A stretch of 51,687 nucleotides of DNA. Origin: Pelagilacustribacter hypolimneticus (GTDB lineage Bacteria; Pseudomonadota; Alphaproteobacteria; Pelagibacterales; Pelagibacteraceae). This document shows, one piece after another, positions 35,385-44,061 of the stretch. Position 1 is the first letter of the stretch. The number at the start of each line of letters is the position of its first letter. The DNA is taken from NCBI GenBank assembly GCA_965235125.1, contig CBDDXH010000001.1:1-51687 (forward strand). The letters run 5' to 3'. The notes under the pieces are model-generated. The model was not told the DNA's origin, ran no database searches, and saw only the letters and a list, made by a program, of their open reading frames with translations. The position numbers and the translations under genes are program-made.

Positions 35385-36822
35385 ATTAGATAAACCTAGA
35401 GAAGAATGTGGAGTTTTCGGTGTCTCTGAGTGTGAAGAGGCTTCTTCTTTAGTTGCTCTTGGTTTGCATGCTCTACAACATAGAGGTCAAGAAGGTTGCG
35501 GAATTGTCTCCTTCGATGGTAAAAATTTTCATTCAGAAAAGAGACAAGGCCTAATTGGAGATCATTTTACTAATCCAGAAGTTATAAAAAAACTCCCAGG
35601 TAAATCAGCTGTAGGACATAATAGATATTCAACAACTGGTGAAGTTTCTCTTAGAAATATTCAGCCTTTTTTTGCTGATCTTTACGGTGGAGGTATAAGT
35701 TTGGCGCACAATGGAAATTTAACAAATGCCCTAGAACTAAGAGATGCTCTCGTTAAAGATGGAGCAATTTTTAGAACGACTAGCGATACGGAGATAATAG
35801 TTCAATTAATTGCAAAATCGCAAAGAGCAAAAATGATTGATAAAATTATTGATACTCTTTTTCAAATACAAGGCGGTTATGCTTTGGTTATGATCACAAA
35901 TAAAAAAATGATTGGATTAAGAGATCCTTTTGGTATCAGGCCGTTAGTTTTAGGTAAATTAGGTAAATCTTATATTTTTGCTTCTGAAACTTGTGCCTTA
36001 GATATTATAGGTGCTAAGTTTGTGAGAGAAGTTGAAAATGGTGAAATCATAGTTATTGAAAATGGCGAATTAAATAGCATTAAACCTTTTCCATTAATGA
36101 AAGCTAGGCCTTGCGCATTTGAATACATTTATTTTGCTAGGCCAGACAGTTTACTTAATGGGGAATGCGCTTACGAATACAGAAAAAAAATGGGAGAAGA
36201 ACTTGCAAAAGAAACAGATTTAGAAGCTGATTTTGTGGTCCCTGTACCAGACTCAGGAGTGCCGGCTGCGCTTGGTTTTAGTCAATATACCAAAAAAAGA
36301 TTTGAATTAGGATTAATAAGAAATCACTATGTAGGCAGAACCTTCATTGAACCAACACAAAGTATTAGAAGTTTTGGGGTCAAACTAAAATTAAACCCAA
36401 CGCAAACTCTAGTTAAAAACAAATCAATTATACTAGTCGATGACTCGTTGGTTAGAGGAACTACTTGTCATAAGATAGTCAAAATGCTTTATGATTCAGG
36501 AGCTAAAGAAGTGCATGTAAGAATTGCTTGCCCAGAAATACTTTTTCCAGATTTTTACGGTGTTGATATGCCAACAAAAAAAGAATTACTAGCTAGCAAT
36601 AAAACAAATGAAGAAATGTGTAAGTATATTAACGCTAAGTCATTAAAATTTTTAAGTTTATCAGGCTTGTATAGGGCGCTAGGATTTAAAGAGAGAAATA
36701 AATTATATCCTCAATTAAGTGATCACTATTTTACGGGCGAGTATCCTATAAAACCTTCAAATTTACTAGGCGAAGGAAAGATTACACAACTTTCGTTATT
36801 AAGCGGAAAATCAAATAATTAA
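35356..36822 (+). CDS. purF: Amidophosphoribosyltransferase with propeptide, without the usual Fe-S ligands
   Basis: PurF makes phosphoribosylamine from PRPP and glutamine, the first step of purine synthesis. The N-terminal Ntn glutaminase domain begins at Cys18 (REECGVFG), so a 17-residue propeptide must be removed. The glutaminase motifs HNRYSTTGE and HNGNLTN and the PRPP loop SIILVDDSLVRGTT are present. Related enzymes of the B. subtilis type bind a 4Fe-4S cluster through four cysteines; here the positions of three read Asp399 (FPDFYG), Ser455 and Tyr458 (SDHYFTG). Only the first Cys (RPCAFEYIYF) remains. I start at ATG 35356, giving 488 residues and a 29-base overlap with cvpA; TTG 35353 is possible. 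Confidence 0.95.
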   Translation: MQKKKLKKFRLDKPREECGVFGVSECEEASSLVALGLHALQHRGQEGCGIVSFDGKNFHSEKRQGLIGDHFTNPEVIKKLPGKSAVGHNRYSTTGEVSLRNIQPFFADLYGGGISLAHNGNLTNALELRDALVKDGAIFRTTSDTEIIVQLIAKSQRAKMIDKIIDTLFQIQGGYALVMITNKKMIGLRDPFGIRPLVLGKLGKSYIFASETCALDIIGAKFVREVENGEIIVIENGELNSIKPFPLMKARPCAFEYIYFARPDSLLNGECAYEYRKKMGEELAKETDLEADFVVPVPDSGVPAALGFSQYTKKRFELGLIRNHYVGRTFIEPTQSIRSFGVKLKLNPTQTLVKNKSIILVDDSLVRGTTCHKIVKMLYDSGAKEVHVRIACPEILFPDFYGVDMPTKKELLASNKTNEEMCKYINAKSLKFLSLSGLYRALGFKERNKLYPQLSDHYFTGEYPIKPSNLLGEGKITQLSLLSGKSNN

Positions 36823-38183
36823 TTAAATTTTAATAATTTATTATCGTTATCTAAAAATAACATATTATTGTCTAAAAAAACTATTTCAGAACTTATTCCA
36901 TTTTTACTAATTTCGTTGAAAAAAGTTAGAGCTCCATTGCTAGGATTAAAAGTAAATAAATATCCATTTTTTGAATATATATAAATTTCACTATTAACTA
37001 TTTTAAAATCTGAAATTAAACCAAATTTATTTTTTATTTTTTTATCTTTCAGATTAGTAAAAATATTTTTAGACCAAATAACTTTACCACTAGCATTCTC
37101 CAGGCAAACTAAAAGATCATTTTTTAAAATAACATAAATATAATTAGAAGTTATTATTGGCTTAAAAATGGACTCAGAAGAAAACATCCAATTCCTTGAA
37201 GCTGTTACAGTATCATAATTTAATAAAAATTTTTCTGTACTTACAGTTAGATTATTATTTTTAATAACAATTGGATGACTTAGAAATAATTCTGTGTCTC
37301 CAGCTAAAGAAGAATTTTTGAAGTTTAATACCCAATTAATTTTTTGTGATTCAAAATTTATAGAATAAAGTTCACCACTAGTATTTAAAAAAATTAAATT
37401 GCTATTAATTAAGTCCAATGCAAAATTATTGACAAAATCGGACTTTAAAAATGTAAGACTAGTTTGAAATTGCCAATTTTTTTCCCCTGTATTTGCATTA
37501 ATAGCGTAAATAACGTTATCTTGATTTGCTAAAAAAATTTCATTATTTATAAATTTTAAATTAGATCTAAAAGGTATTCCATAATTTTTAGCCCAAATAA
37601 TAGATTTATTATCTAAATTAATTGCATATAAATAACCAAGATTATCGGATACATATAAAAAATTATCGTTAACAATAAAATTAAGTTCTTTATTAATATT
37701 TTCAAAATTTTTTTTATAAAAGTTATATTCAAATATTTTCTTATTTAAGCTCAATGAAAAAATGAAAATTGTTCCTTTTTGATCGTGGGAAATTAAATTA
37801 TTATCATAAAAGATAATATTTCTATTTTTACTTGAAGAAACGCTACTTAATTTAGGACTTTTATATAACAATCTTTTATTACCGCTATAAGAAATATTTG
37901 AAATATTATTTGTTGGTATAGCAAATTGTTCAAGCCAATATGATATCTTTATAGGATTATCGATTTCAAAATTGGATAAATTGACAGCATCTTTTTCTTC
38001 ATTATAAATTATATTTTTAGTTGAAACATTCTCATATATTATCCCTGGTAGGTTTTTTGAAATTGATTTTGATTGTTTATTATCTACTGAAATATCTGAA
38101 GCGTCTTTCCATATTCCTGTTTTATTATCAAATGAGCAAGAGCTAAAGATTAATACCGCTAAAACTGGCAATAATTTTTTCAT
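36819..38183 (-). CDS. bamB: Outer-membrane assembly lipoprotein BamB-like beta-propeller
   Basis: This 454-residue lipoprotein has a short signal with lipobox ending FSSC (Cys at about residue 16). It is followed by repeated WD/PQQ-like blades, for example NLDNKSIIWAKNYGIPFR, NANTGEKNWQFQTSL and NASGKVIWSKNIF. This is the BamB (YfgL) fold that supports the BAM complex in outer-membrane protein insertion. The gene directly upstream encodes a YfgM-like TPR protein, the usual BamB neighbour, which supports the call; in many bacteria der follows, but here bamB is the end of the run. The stop shares TTAA with purF. Confidence 0.82.
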   Translation of the reverse strand: MKKLLPVLAVLIFSSCSFDNKTGIWKDASDISVDNKQSKSISKNLPGIIYENVSTKNIIYNEEKDAVNLSNFEIDNPIKISYWLEQFAIPTNNISNISYSGNKRLLYKSPKLSSVSSSKNRNIIFYDNNLISHDQKGTIFIFSLSLNKKIFEYNFYKKNFENINKELNFIVNDNFLYVSDNLGYLYAINLDNKSIIWAKNYGIPFRSNLKFINNEIFLANQDNVIYAINANTGEKNWQFQTSLTFLKSDFVNNFALDLINSNLIFLNTSGELYSINFESQKINWVLNFKNSSLAGDTELFLSHPIVIKNNNLTVSTEKFLLNYDTVTASRNWMFSSESIFKPIITSNYIYVILKNDLLVCLENASGKVIWSKNIFTNLKDKKIKNKFGLISDFKIVNSEIYIYSKNGYLFTFNPSNGALTFFNEISKNGISSEIVFLDNNMLFLDNDNKLLKFN

Positions 38184-38195
38184 TATTAATTATTC

Positions 38196-38771
38196 TTAAA
38201 AATTTTTATTTAATAATTGAAGATATTCTTTGGCTTTTGCTTTTTGATCTTTAGATAAAAAATAATCTGATATTAGATTAATTGCCATATTTCTCCAAAC
38301 TGAGTCAGAATTAATTATTGGGTTTAATGTTTTTATTATTGCTTCTTCTTCTCCCAATTTAAATAAAAATATAGTTTTTTTTATTTTAATTAAATTTATA
38401 TTTTCTTTATCAATAGAACTTATTAATAAAATTCTATCAAAAAAACTAACTATTTTTAAAGAATCTTTCTCTAAGTTATTATCAATAATAAAATATAACG
38501 CTAAAGGTGAATAAAACCTATGACCTTTCTGTATAATATTTTCTAATAATTGTTTTGCTTCATCTGATTTATTTTCTTTAAATTTTATAGTGGCTTGCGT
38601 ATAATTTTCTGCAATTTTAATTTCATTTTTTTTTTGTAAATCTTTATAAATGAAAGCACTAAATAATACTAAAATTAAAAAAATTAATAATATAATTAAA
38701 TTTTTAAAATTTTTCTTAATAAAATTAGAGATTTTACTTTGAAAACTATTATTTAATATTTCTTCAGACAT
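38196..38771 (-). CDS. YfgM-like membrane-anchored TPR protein
   Basis: The 191-residue protein has a short cytoplasmic N-terminus, one membrane helix (about residues 24-45) and a helical TPR-like region (KFKENKSDEAKQLLENIIQKG; SPLALYFIIDNNLEKDSLKIV). This is the architecture of YfgM, a partner of the Sec translocon and periplasmic chaperones. It lies 12 bases upstream of bamB, as in other proteobacteria. Sequence identity to E. coli YfgM looks low, so I rest on topology and context. Confidence 0.7.
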   Translation of the reverse strand: MSEEILNNSFQSKISNFIKKNFKNLIILLIFLILVLFSAFIYKDLQKKNEIKIAENYTQATIKFKENKSDEAKQLLENIIQKGHRFYSPLALYFIIDNNLEKDSLKIVSFFDRILLISSIDKENINLIKIKKTIFLFKLGEEEAIIKTLNPIINSDSVWRNMAINLISDYFLSKDQKAKAKEYLQLLNKNF

Positions 38772-38774
38772 AGT

Positions 38775-39548
38775 TTAGAATTCGTTTTGTTTGCTCGGAA
38801 ATTTCTTAGTTAATACTGTTTTATGGTAATTTTGAACTCCTTTTTGAATTACATTATTTAAACTTACAAATTTTTTAACAAATCTTGGGTAAAAACCGCT
38901 CAGTCCTAGCATATCATCGGTAACTAAAATTTGCCCATCACAATGTATGGATGCTCCTATTCCTATTGTTGGAATTTTCACAGATCTTGTGATTTCTTTA
39001 GCTACATCAGATGTGACACACTCGATTACAATACTAAATACTCCAGCTTTTTCATTCTCTTTTGCTTGTTTAATTAATTTATTTCTATCCTTTTCCATTA
39101 AACCTTGAACTTTAAATTTTTTAAAATATTGAGGAGTAAAACCTATATGACCCATTACTGGAATGCCTATCTTAACCACGCTTTGTATAATTCTGAAATT
39201 TTTTCCATTATATTCCATTTTAACTGCGTCGCATTTTGTTTTTTTAACAATTAATTTTGCATTTTTTTTTGCTTCTTTTACACTTCGGTATGTGTTGATT
39301 GGCATATCTACAACACACAATGCTTTTTTTAGATTAGACTTTACGCTAATGCCATGTTGTATCATCGTTTCAATAGTAACTTGGTGAGTGTTGTTCATGC
39401 CATACATGGCTGTTGCTAAAGAGTCTCCTACTAAGACAATATCACAATATTTATCCAAAATTTTTGCTATTGGCTTAGAATAAGCAGTAAGACACACTAA
39501 AGGTCTTTTGTTTTTTTTTTCTATAATTTTTAAAATTTTTTTTTTCAT
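38775..39548 (-). CDS. panB: 3-methyl-2-oxobutanoate hydroxymethyltransferase
   Basis: PanB makes ketopantoate in pantothenate (CoA) synthesis. The 257-residue TIM barrel keeps the metal-binding VLVGDSLATAMYG, CVVDMPINTYRS and DAVKMEYNG segments, GIPVMGHIGFTPQ, and VIECV with the catalytic Glu, plus IGIGASIHCDGQILVTDDMLG near the C-terminus. Its usual partner panC is not in the window. It lies 3 bases after guaA in the leftward operon. Confidence 0.95.
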   Translation of the reverse strand: MKKKILKIIEKKNKRPLVCLTAYSKPIAKILDKYCDIVLVGDSLATAMYGMNNTHQVTIETMIQHGISVKSNLKKALCVVDMPINTYRSVKEAKKNAKLIVKKTKCDAVKMEYNGKNFRIIQSVVKIGIPVMGHIGFTPQYFKKFKVQGLMEKDRNKLIKQAKENEKAGVFSIVIECVTSDVAKEITRSVKIPTIGIGASIHCDGQILVTDDMLGLSGFYPRFVKKFVSLNNVIQKGVQNYHKTVLTKKFPSKQNEF

Positions 39549-39551
39549 TAA

Positions 39552-41114
39552 TCATTCAAGCTCAATAGTGCTTGGAGGTTTTGAAGTTATATCATAAACA
39601 ACTCTATTTATACCTTTTACGCCATTTATGATTTTATTTGAAATTTTATCTAAAAAATTCTTTGGAAAATTAAAATAATCAGCTGTCATGCCATCTTCTG
39701 AAACTACCGCTCTAATTAAACAAATATATTCATACGTTCTTGAATCGCCCATAACACCTACGGTCTTTACTGGCAACAAAGCAGCGTAGGCTTGCCAAAT
39801 TTTATCATATAAATTATTTTTAATAAGTTCTTGGATAAAAATGTAGTCAGCTTCTTGTAAAATTTTAACTTTTTCAGGAGTTATATTTCCAACCATCCTT
39901 ATAGCTAATCCAGGGCCTGGAAAAGGATGCTTACTTGATATGCTTTTAACTAATCCAAGTGATTTTCCTAATGCTCTCACCTCGTCTTTAAAAAAATCTT
40001 TTAAAGGTTCTATCAATTGTAAATTCATTTCTTTTGGAAGCCCTCCAACATTGTGGTGTGATTTAATTTTAGAAGTTTTACTGCCTGTAGCTGATCTGCT
40101 TTCAATAATATCAGGATATAAAGTTCCTTGAGCTAAGAATTTCACATTTTTAAATGATTTAGCCTCTTTTTCGAATAACTTAATAAATAAATTACCTATA
40201 ATTTTTCTCTTTTTTTCAGGGTTGATGACATTTTTAAGCTTTTTAAAGTAAATTTTTGATGCATCAATTATTTTTACATTTAGTTTATATTTATTTCTAA
40301 ATATTTGATAACTGGTTTTAAATTCATCTTTTCTCATTAAACCTGTATCGACCATTATGCATTTTAAATTTTTACCTATAGCTTTGTGAATCAACAAAGC
40401 GACTACACTGCTATCGACTCCGCCTGATAAAGCACAAATAACTCTATTTTTTTGTACTGTCTCTTTGATTTCTCTTATAATTCTATTTTTTTCAGAATTT
40501 AATTTCCATTGTTTTTTTGCTTTACAAATATCAAAAATAAAATTTTTAAAAATAATATTTCCATTATCTGTATGAGTGACTTCGGGATGAAATTGGATTC
40601 CATATATTTTTCTTTTTTTATCTTCTATAATAGTCATTGGGGATTGGGACGTCGAAGCGATTCTTGAAAATCCTTTAGGTAATTTCTGAACTGAATCTTG
40701 GTGGCTCATCCAAACAGTAGATTTATTTTTATTAAAAAAATTCTTAATTAATCGAGAATTTTTTTTTTTAATTAGAATAGCTCTACCAAACTCTCTTTTT
40801 GTAACATTTGCTTTAACTATTCCTTTAAATTGTTTAACAATTAATTGGAGACCATAGCAAATTCCAAGAATAGGAATATTTAAATGAAATATTTCTTTCG
40901 GTATTTTAGGAAATAAACTTTTTGTAACCGTTGAGGGTCCGCCAGACAGGATGATGCCTCTTACATTTGAAGATATACTATTTTTTTTTAAGTCTTTTAA
41001 AGCAATAACTTCAGATAAAACAGAATATTCCCTGATTCTTCTTGCGATTAATTTTGTAACTTGGGAACCAAAATCAATAACAACAATTTTATCTTTATTT
41101 AAATCGTTGTTCAT
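39552..41114 (-). CDS. guaA: GMP synthase (glutamine-hydrolysing)
   Basis: GuaA aminates XMP to GMP. The 520-residue enzyme has a class I glutaminase domain with nucleophile Cys86 (LGICYGLQ) and GIQFHPEVTH, an ATP pyrophosphatase domain with the PP-loop ALSGGVDSSV, and the C-terminal dimerisation domain ending with TSKPPSTIELE. Length is normal. It follows the TPR-like gene through an ATGA overlap and is one gene removed from guaB, so the two last steps of GMP synthesis are in one transcript. Confidence 0.97.
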   Translation of the reverse strand: MNNDLNKDKIVVIDFGSQVTKLIARRIREYSVLSEVIALKDLKKNSISSNVRGIILSGGPSTVTKSLFPKIPKEIFHLNIPILGICYGLQLIVKQFKGIVKANVTKREFGRAILIKKKNSRLIKNFFNKNKSTVWMSHQDSVQKLPKGFSRIASTSQSPMTIIEDKKRKIYGIQFHPEVTHTDNGNIIFKNFIFDICKAKKQWKLNSEKNRIIREIKETVQKNRVICALSGGVDSSVVALLIHKAIGKNLKCIMVDTGLMRKDEFKTSYQIFRNKYKLNVKIIDASKIYFKKLKNVINPEKKRKIIGNLFIKLFEKEAKSFKNVKFLAQGTLYPDIIESRSATGSKTSKIKSHHNVGGLPKEMNLQLIEPLKDFFKDEVRALGKSLGLVKSISSKHPFPGPGLAIRMVGNITPEKVKILQEADYIFIQELIKNNLYDKIWQAYAALLPVKTVGVMGDSRTYEYICLIRAVVSEDGMTADYFNFPKNFLDKISNKIINGVKGINRVVYDITSKPPSTIELE

Positions 41115-41542
41115 TCACTTTTGAATGAACTGTCTAGTTTTGATTGTAGTTCTGCTTTAGATGAGCACATTTTTTCACATACTAAAGTAAATGTTTTTAT
41201 AAGTTCTTTAGCTTTAACATAATTAGAATTCTTAATATTCAGTAAAGTTAAAAGATAAATTGCCTCTTCTTTTTTTGGATTTAGTAACAATACAGTATTT
41301 AAGTTATTTTCTTCTAAACTATTTTTTTCTTCTTCTTTAAAAATCTTTGCTAGAAAAAGATAAGAGTTTTCATTTTTAGGATTGAAAACTATATCCTTTT
41401 CAAAATAAAATTTTGAATCTTTATATTTTTTGTTTTCAAAAAGTTTTTTTCCATTTTCAAAATATGAGTTTTTAGCGTTTGCAGATAAATGACTGTGAAT
41501 AAATAAAAATATAGATATAAAAATAATCAGAAATTTTTTCAT
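41111..41542 (-). CDS. Small exported TPR-like protein, function unknown
   Basis: This 143-residue protein has a signal peptide (about 1-23, ending SANA) and two to three TPR-like helical repeats (YFENGKKLFENKKYKDSKFYFEKD; NSYLFLAKIFKEEEKN; KEEAIYLLTLLNIKNSNYVKA). Two cysteines near the C-terminus (VCEKMCSSK) could form a disulfide in the periplasm. It is set between guaB and guaA, coupled to guaA by ATGA, with no evident link to GMP synthesis. I do not recognise a named family. Confidence 0.65.
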   Translation of the reverse strand: MKKFLIIFISIFLFIHSHLSANAKNSYFENGKKLFENKKYKDSKFYFEKDIVFNPKNENSYLFLAKIFKEEEKNSLEENNLNTVLLLNPKKEEAIYLLTLLNIKNSNYVKAKELIKTFTLVCEKMCSSKAELQSKLDSSFKSE

Positions 41543-41566
41543 AGTTAATAATTAGTTACTTCTTTT

Positions 41567-42619
41567 TTATGTTTCTACGCTATGTACCATACTTTCATAA
41601 AATCCTGCTTTAGTGATTTTTATAAACTTTGCTTTTTTTTGAATGTCTTCAATCGTTTTTGCCCCTATATAGCCCATAGACGATCTAAGGCCACCTTGTA
41701 ATTGATATAAAATTTCATCAACTGAACCTTTATAGGGTACTTTTGCTTCAACACCTTCTGGAACAAATTTTGATTTATCTTTTTGGTGTTTCTGAAAATA
41801 TCTATTTGAAGAGCCTGCTGACATTGCTCCTATTGATCCCATGCCTCTATAGGTTTTATAAAATTTATTTTTATATTTAAATTTCTTTCCAGGGCTTTCA
41901 TCGGTTCCAGCAAATATTGAGCCCATCATTATAGCATCTGCTCCAGCTGCCAAACCTTTAATAAGGTCTCCTGAAAATTTTATTCCTCCATCAGATATAA
42001 TCTTTATTTTTTTATTTTTCATACTTTTTTTAACTTCCATAACTGCGGAAATTTGAGGAACACCTATGCCCGCTATTATTCTAGTAGTGCAAATAGAACC
42101 AGGGCCAATACCTACTTTTAGAATATCTGCCCCTTCATTGTAAAGCTTAAGCGCTGCTTCGCCTGAAGCAATATTTCCTACACAGATTGGGGTTTTAATA
42201 ACTATTTTTTTAATTTTGCTTAAAATTTTTATAACCCTTTCACTATGCCCATGAGCAGTATCTATAACTATAAGATCTACTCCTGCATTTAAGATTGATT
42301 TAGCTCTTATTAAATCTTCGTCAGCAGTACCTACTGCAGCACCTACGATTAATTTTTTATTTTTAACTTTTTTAATTTCTTTAACCTGATCGTTTATAGA
42401 TAAATTACGATGAATAATTCCTATGCCCCCTTTTTGAGCAATAGCTATAGCCATATTAGATTCAGTTACAGTGTCCATAGCAGATGACAAAAATGGAGAT
42501 TTTAAATTTAAATTATGGCCTAGTTTTATGTTTAAATTTGTTTCTGAAGGAAGGACTGAGGAATACCTTGGTAAGAGAAGTACGTCATCGAATGTGAGAG
42601 TCTCTTTGATTGGTTCCAT
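41567..42619 (-). CDS. guaB: IMP dehydrogenase without the CBS (Bateman) module
   Basis: GuaB oxidises IMP to XMP with NAD, the committed step to GMP. The 350-residue protein covers only the catalytic barrel. The N-terminal LTFDDVLLLPRYSSV, catalytic loop GIGPGSICTTRIIAG (Cys177), YRGMGSIGAM flap, SNRYFQ with the catalytic Arg-Tyr pair, and PEGVEAKVPYKG are all IMPDH signatures. Standard IMPDH has about 120 residues of two CBS domains inserted after IIHRNLSINDQV; here that point runs directly to KNKKLIVGAAVG. GMP reductase is similar in length but lacks the RYFQ/PEGVEA features. The GTG at 42625 is possible, but ATG 42619 leads into the family start (MEPIKETLTFDDV). Confidence 0.93.
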   Translation of the reverse strand: MEPIKETLTFDDVLLLPRYSSVLPSETNLNIKLGHNLNLKSPFLSSAMDTVTESNMAIAIAQKGGIGIIHRNLSINDQVKEIKKVKNKKLIVGAAVGTADEDLIRAKSILNAGVDLIVIDTAHGHSERVIKILSKIKKIVIKTPICVGNIASGEAALKLYNEGADILKVGIGPGSICTTRIIAGIGVPQISAVMEVKKSMKNKKIKIISDGGIKFSGDLIKGLAAGADAIMMGSIFAGTDESPGKKFKYKNKFYKTYRGMGSIGAMSAGSSNRYFQKHQKDKSKFVPEGVEAKVPYKGSVDEILYQLQGGLRSSMGYIGAKTIEDIQKKAKFIKITKAGFYESMVHSVET

Positions 42620-42645
42620 ATACACTTATATACAATTTTAATAAT

Positions 42646-43272
42646 TTATAAAGTCTTTAATAAGGAACAAATAATATAAGTTTCTTTTGACTCACTTCTG
42701 CTTGATTCTGGTTTAAAAAAATTAACTTTTTTGAAATTATTTTTTGCTAAATTCTGTACATTTAAAAAATCTTCACCCATAAATAATTTACATATTAAAG
42801 TTCCTTTATTATTTAGCATCTTTAAAGAAAAATTAATAACCTCAGTACAAAGGTTATTAGTTCTAATAGAATCAAGACTTTTATTTCCAGTTGTATTTTC
42901 GGCCATGTCAGAAACGATAACATCAATTTTAGTGCCAAAGGTATTAAGAATTTTTTCCTGCGTTTCTTTTTCTAAAAAATCATTGTTTAAAAAAAAAACA
43001 TTTTCAATCTTCTCCATAGAAGTTATATCTATAGCTACAATTTTTCCATTAGTAACAATTTTAGACGCTACTTGAGACCAACCACCGGGCGCAGAACCAA
43101 CATCTAATAAATTAGAGTTTTTTTTTATAAAATTAAATTTTTTATTTAATTCTAATAATTTAAAAGCTGATCTTGATCTATAACCTAAAACTTTAGCTTT
43201 TTTAAAGAATTGATCCCTGTGTTGTTTTATAACCCAGGTTCTACTTTTCTTTGCTCGTTTTGACTTTTTCAT
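42646..43272 (-). CDS. rlmE: 23S rRNA (uridine-2'-O)-methyltransferase
   Basis: RlmE (RrmJ/FtsJ) methylates U2552 in the peptidyl-transferase A-loop. The 208-residue protein contains the full K-D-K-E tetrad at Lys38, Asp122, Lys162 and Glu197, almost the same numbering as in E. coli. The SAM motif is LLDVGSAPGGWSQVA (56-70). A very basic N-terminus may bind RNA. The start overlaps the pssA stop as TAATG. Confidence 0.95.
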   Translation of the reverse strand: MKKSKRAKKSRTWVIKQHRDQFFKKAKVLGYRSRSAFKLLELNKKFNFIKKNSNLLDVGSAPGGWSQVASKIVTNGKIVAIDITSMEKIENVFFLNNDFLEKETQEKILNTFGTKIDVIVSDMAENTTGNKSLDSIRTNNLCTEVINFSLKMLNNKGTLICKLFMGEDFLNVQNLAKNNFKKVNFFKPESSRSESKETYIICSLLKTL

Positions 43273-44060
43273 TAAAGAATATCTTCATGATCTTCTTCCA
43301 GAATGTTATGAGCTTTTTTTAAAGTTTGTTTATATGAGTAATAACTTATTGGGATTGATAACAAGTATGTAATTCCAACAACTAATAAGGATTCAAACGT
43401 AAAAAAAATTAAAAAAATAAAAATAATAATTATCCCAAATAATAAAAAAATAGTTAGCTGACTGGATACTTTTATTTTTTTTAATGAAAAAGTCGGTATT
43501 TTACTGATTAAAAGAAAAGCGACAAAAACGACAAGATATGGCGTGATAATTTTAACATCAAAGTTTAATTCAAGATTAGATAGTTCATAAATTAATGGCA
43601 ATAATATTAAGCCCGCTCCGGCAGGAGAAGGAATACCTTCAAAAAAATGTAATTTCCATTCTGCATCTTCTGAAGTTTTGGTTAAGTTAAACCTTGCTAA
43701 TCTTAAGACACAACAAACAGAAAAAATTAAAGTTATAGCCCAGCCAATTTTTCCATAATTTTTTAATTCCCAAAAATATAAAATGAAGGCTGGTGCAATT
43801 CCAAAACTTACAAAATCAGTTAGAGAGTCTAATTCTTTACCAAACTCTGATGTGCCCTTAATTAGTCTTGCTATTCTTCCGTCTAGCGTGTCTATGATCC
43901 CGGCACAAACTAGAAAAATAACTGCTAAATTATAATTTTGATCTAGGGCAAATTTGATGGAACTAATCCCTAAACAAACACCAATGATAGTTAGCAAACT
44001 AGGTAAAATAAATCTAGATTTTTTTGATGAGACTAGATGAAAAGGATTTTTTTTTTCCAT
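43272..44060 (-). CDS. pssA: CDP-diacylglycerol--serine O-phosphatidyltransferase
   Basis: PssA makes phosphatidylserine, which the adjacent Psd converts to phosphatidylethanolamine. The 262-residue membrane protein has about seven hydrophobic segments and the CDP-alcohol phosphotransferase motif DTLDGRIARLIKGTSEFGKE continued by LDSLTD. This is the membrane-type (PssA-II) family rather than the E. coli type. I start at ATG 44060, one base after the psd stop; a TTG at 44075 would overlap psd by 14 bases. Confidence 0.94.
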   Translation of the reverse strand: MEKKNPFHLVSSKKSRFILPSLLTIIGVCLGISSIKFALDQNYNLAVIFLVCAGIIDTLDGRIARLIKGTSEFGKELDSLTDFVSFGIAPAFILYFWELKNYGKIGWAITLIFSVCCVLRLARFNLTKTSEDAEWKLHFFEGIPSPAGAGLILLPLIYELSNLELNFDVKIITPYLVVFVAFLLISKIPTFSLKKIKVSSQLTIFLLFGIIIIFIFLIFFTFESLLVVGITYLLSIPISYYSYKQTLKKAHNILEEDHEDIL

Positions 44061-44061
44061 T

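Noticed and set aside
41567..42619. GMP reductase (guaC) instead of IMP dehydrogenase
   Set aside because: Length fits, but the flap YRGMGSIGAM, the RYFQ pair and the PEGVEAKVPYKG segment are IMP dehydrogenase features, and guaA is in the same operon.
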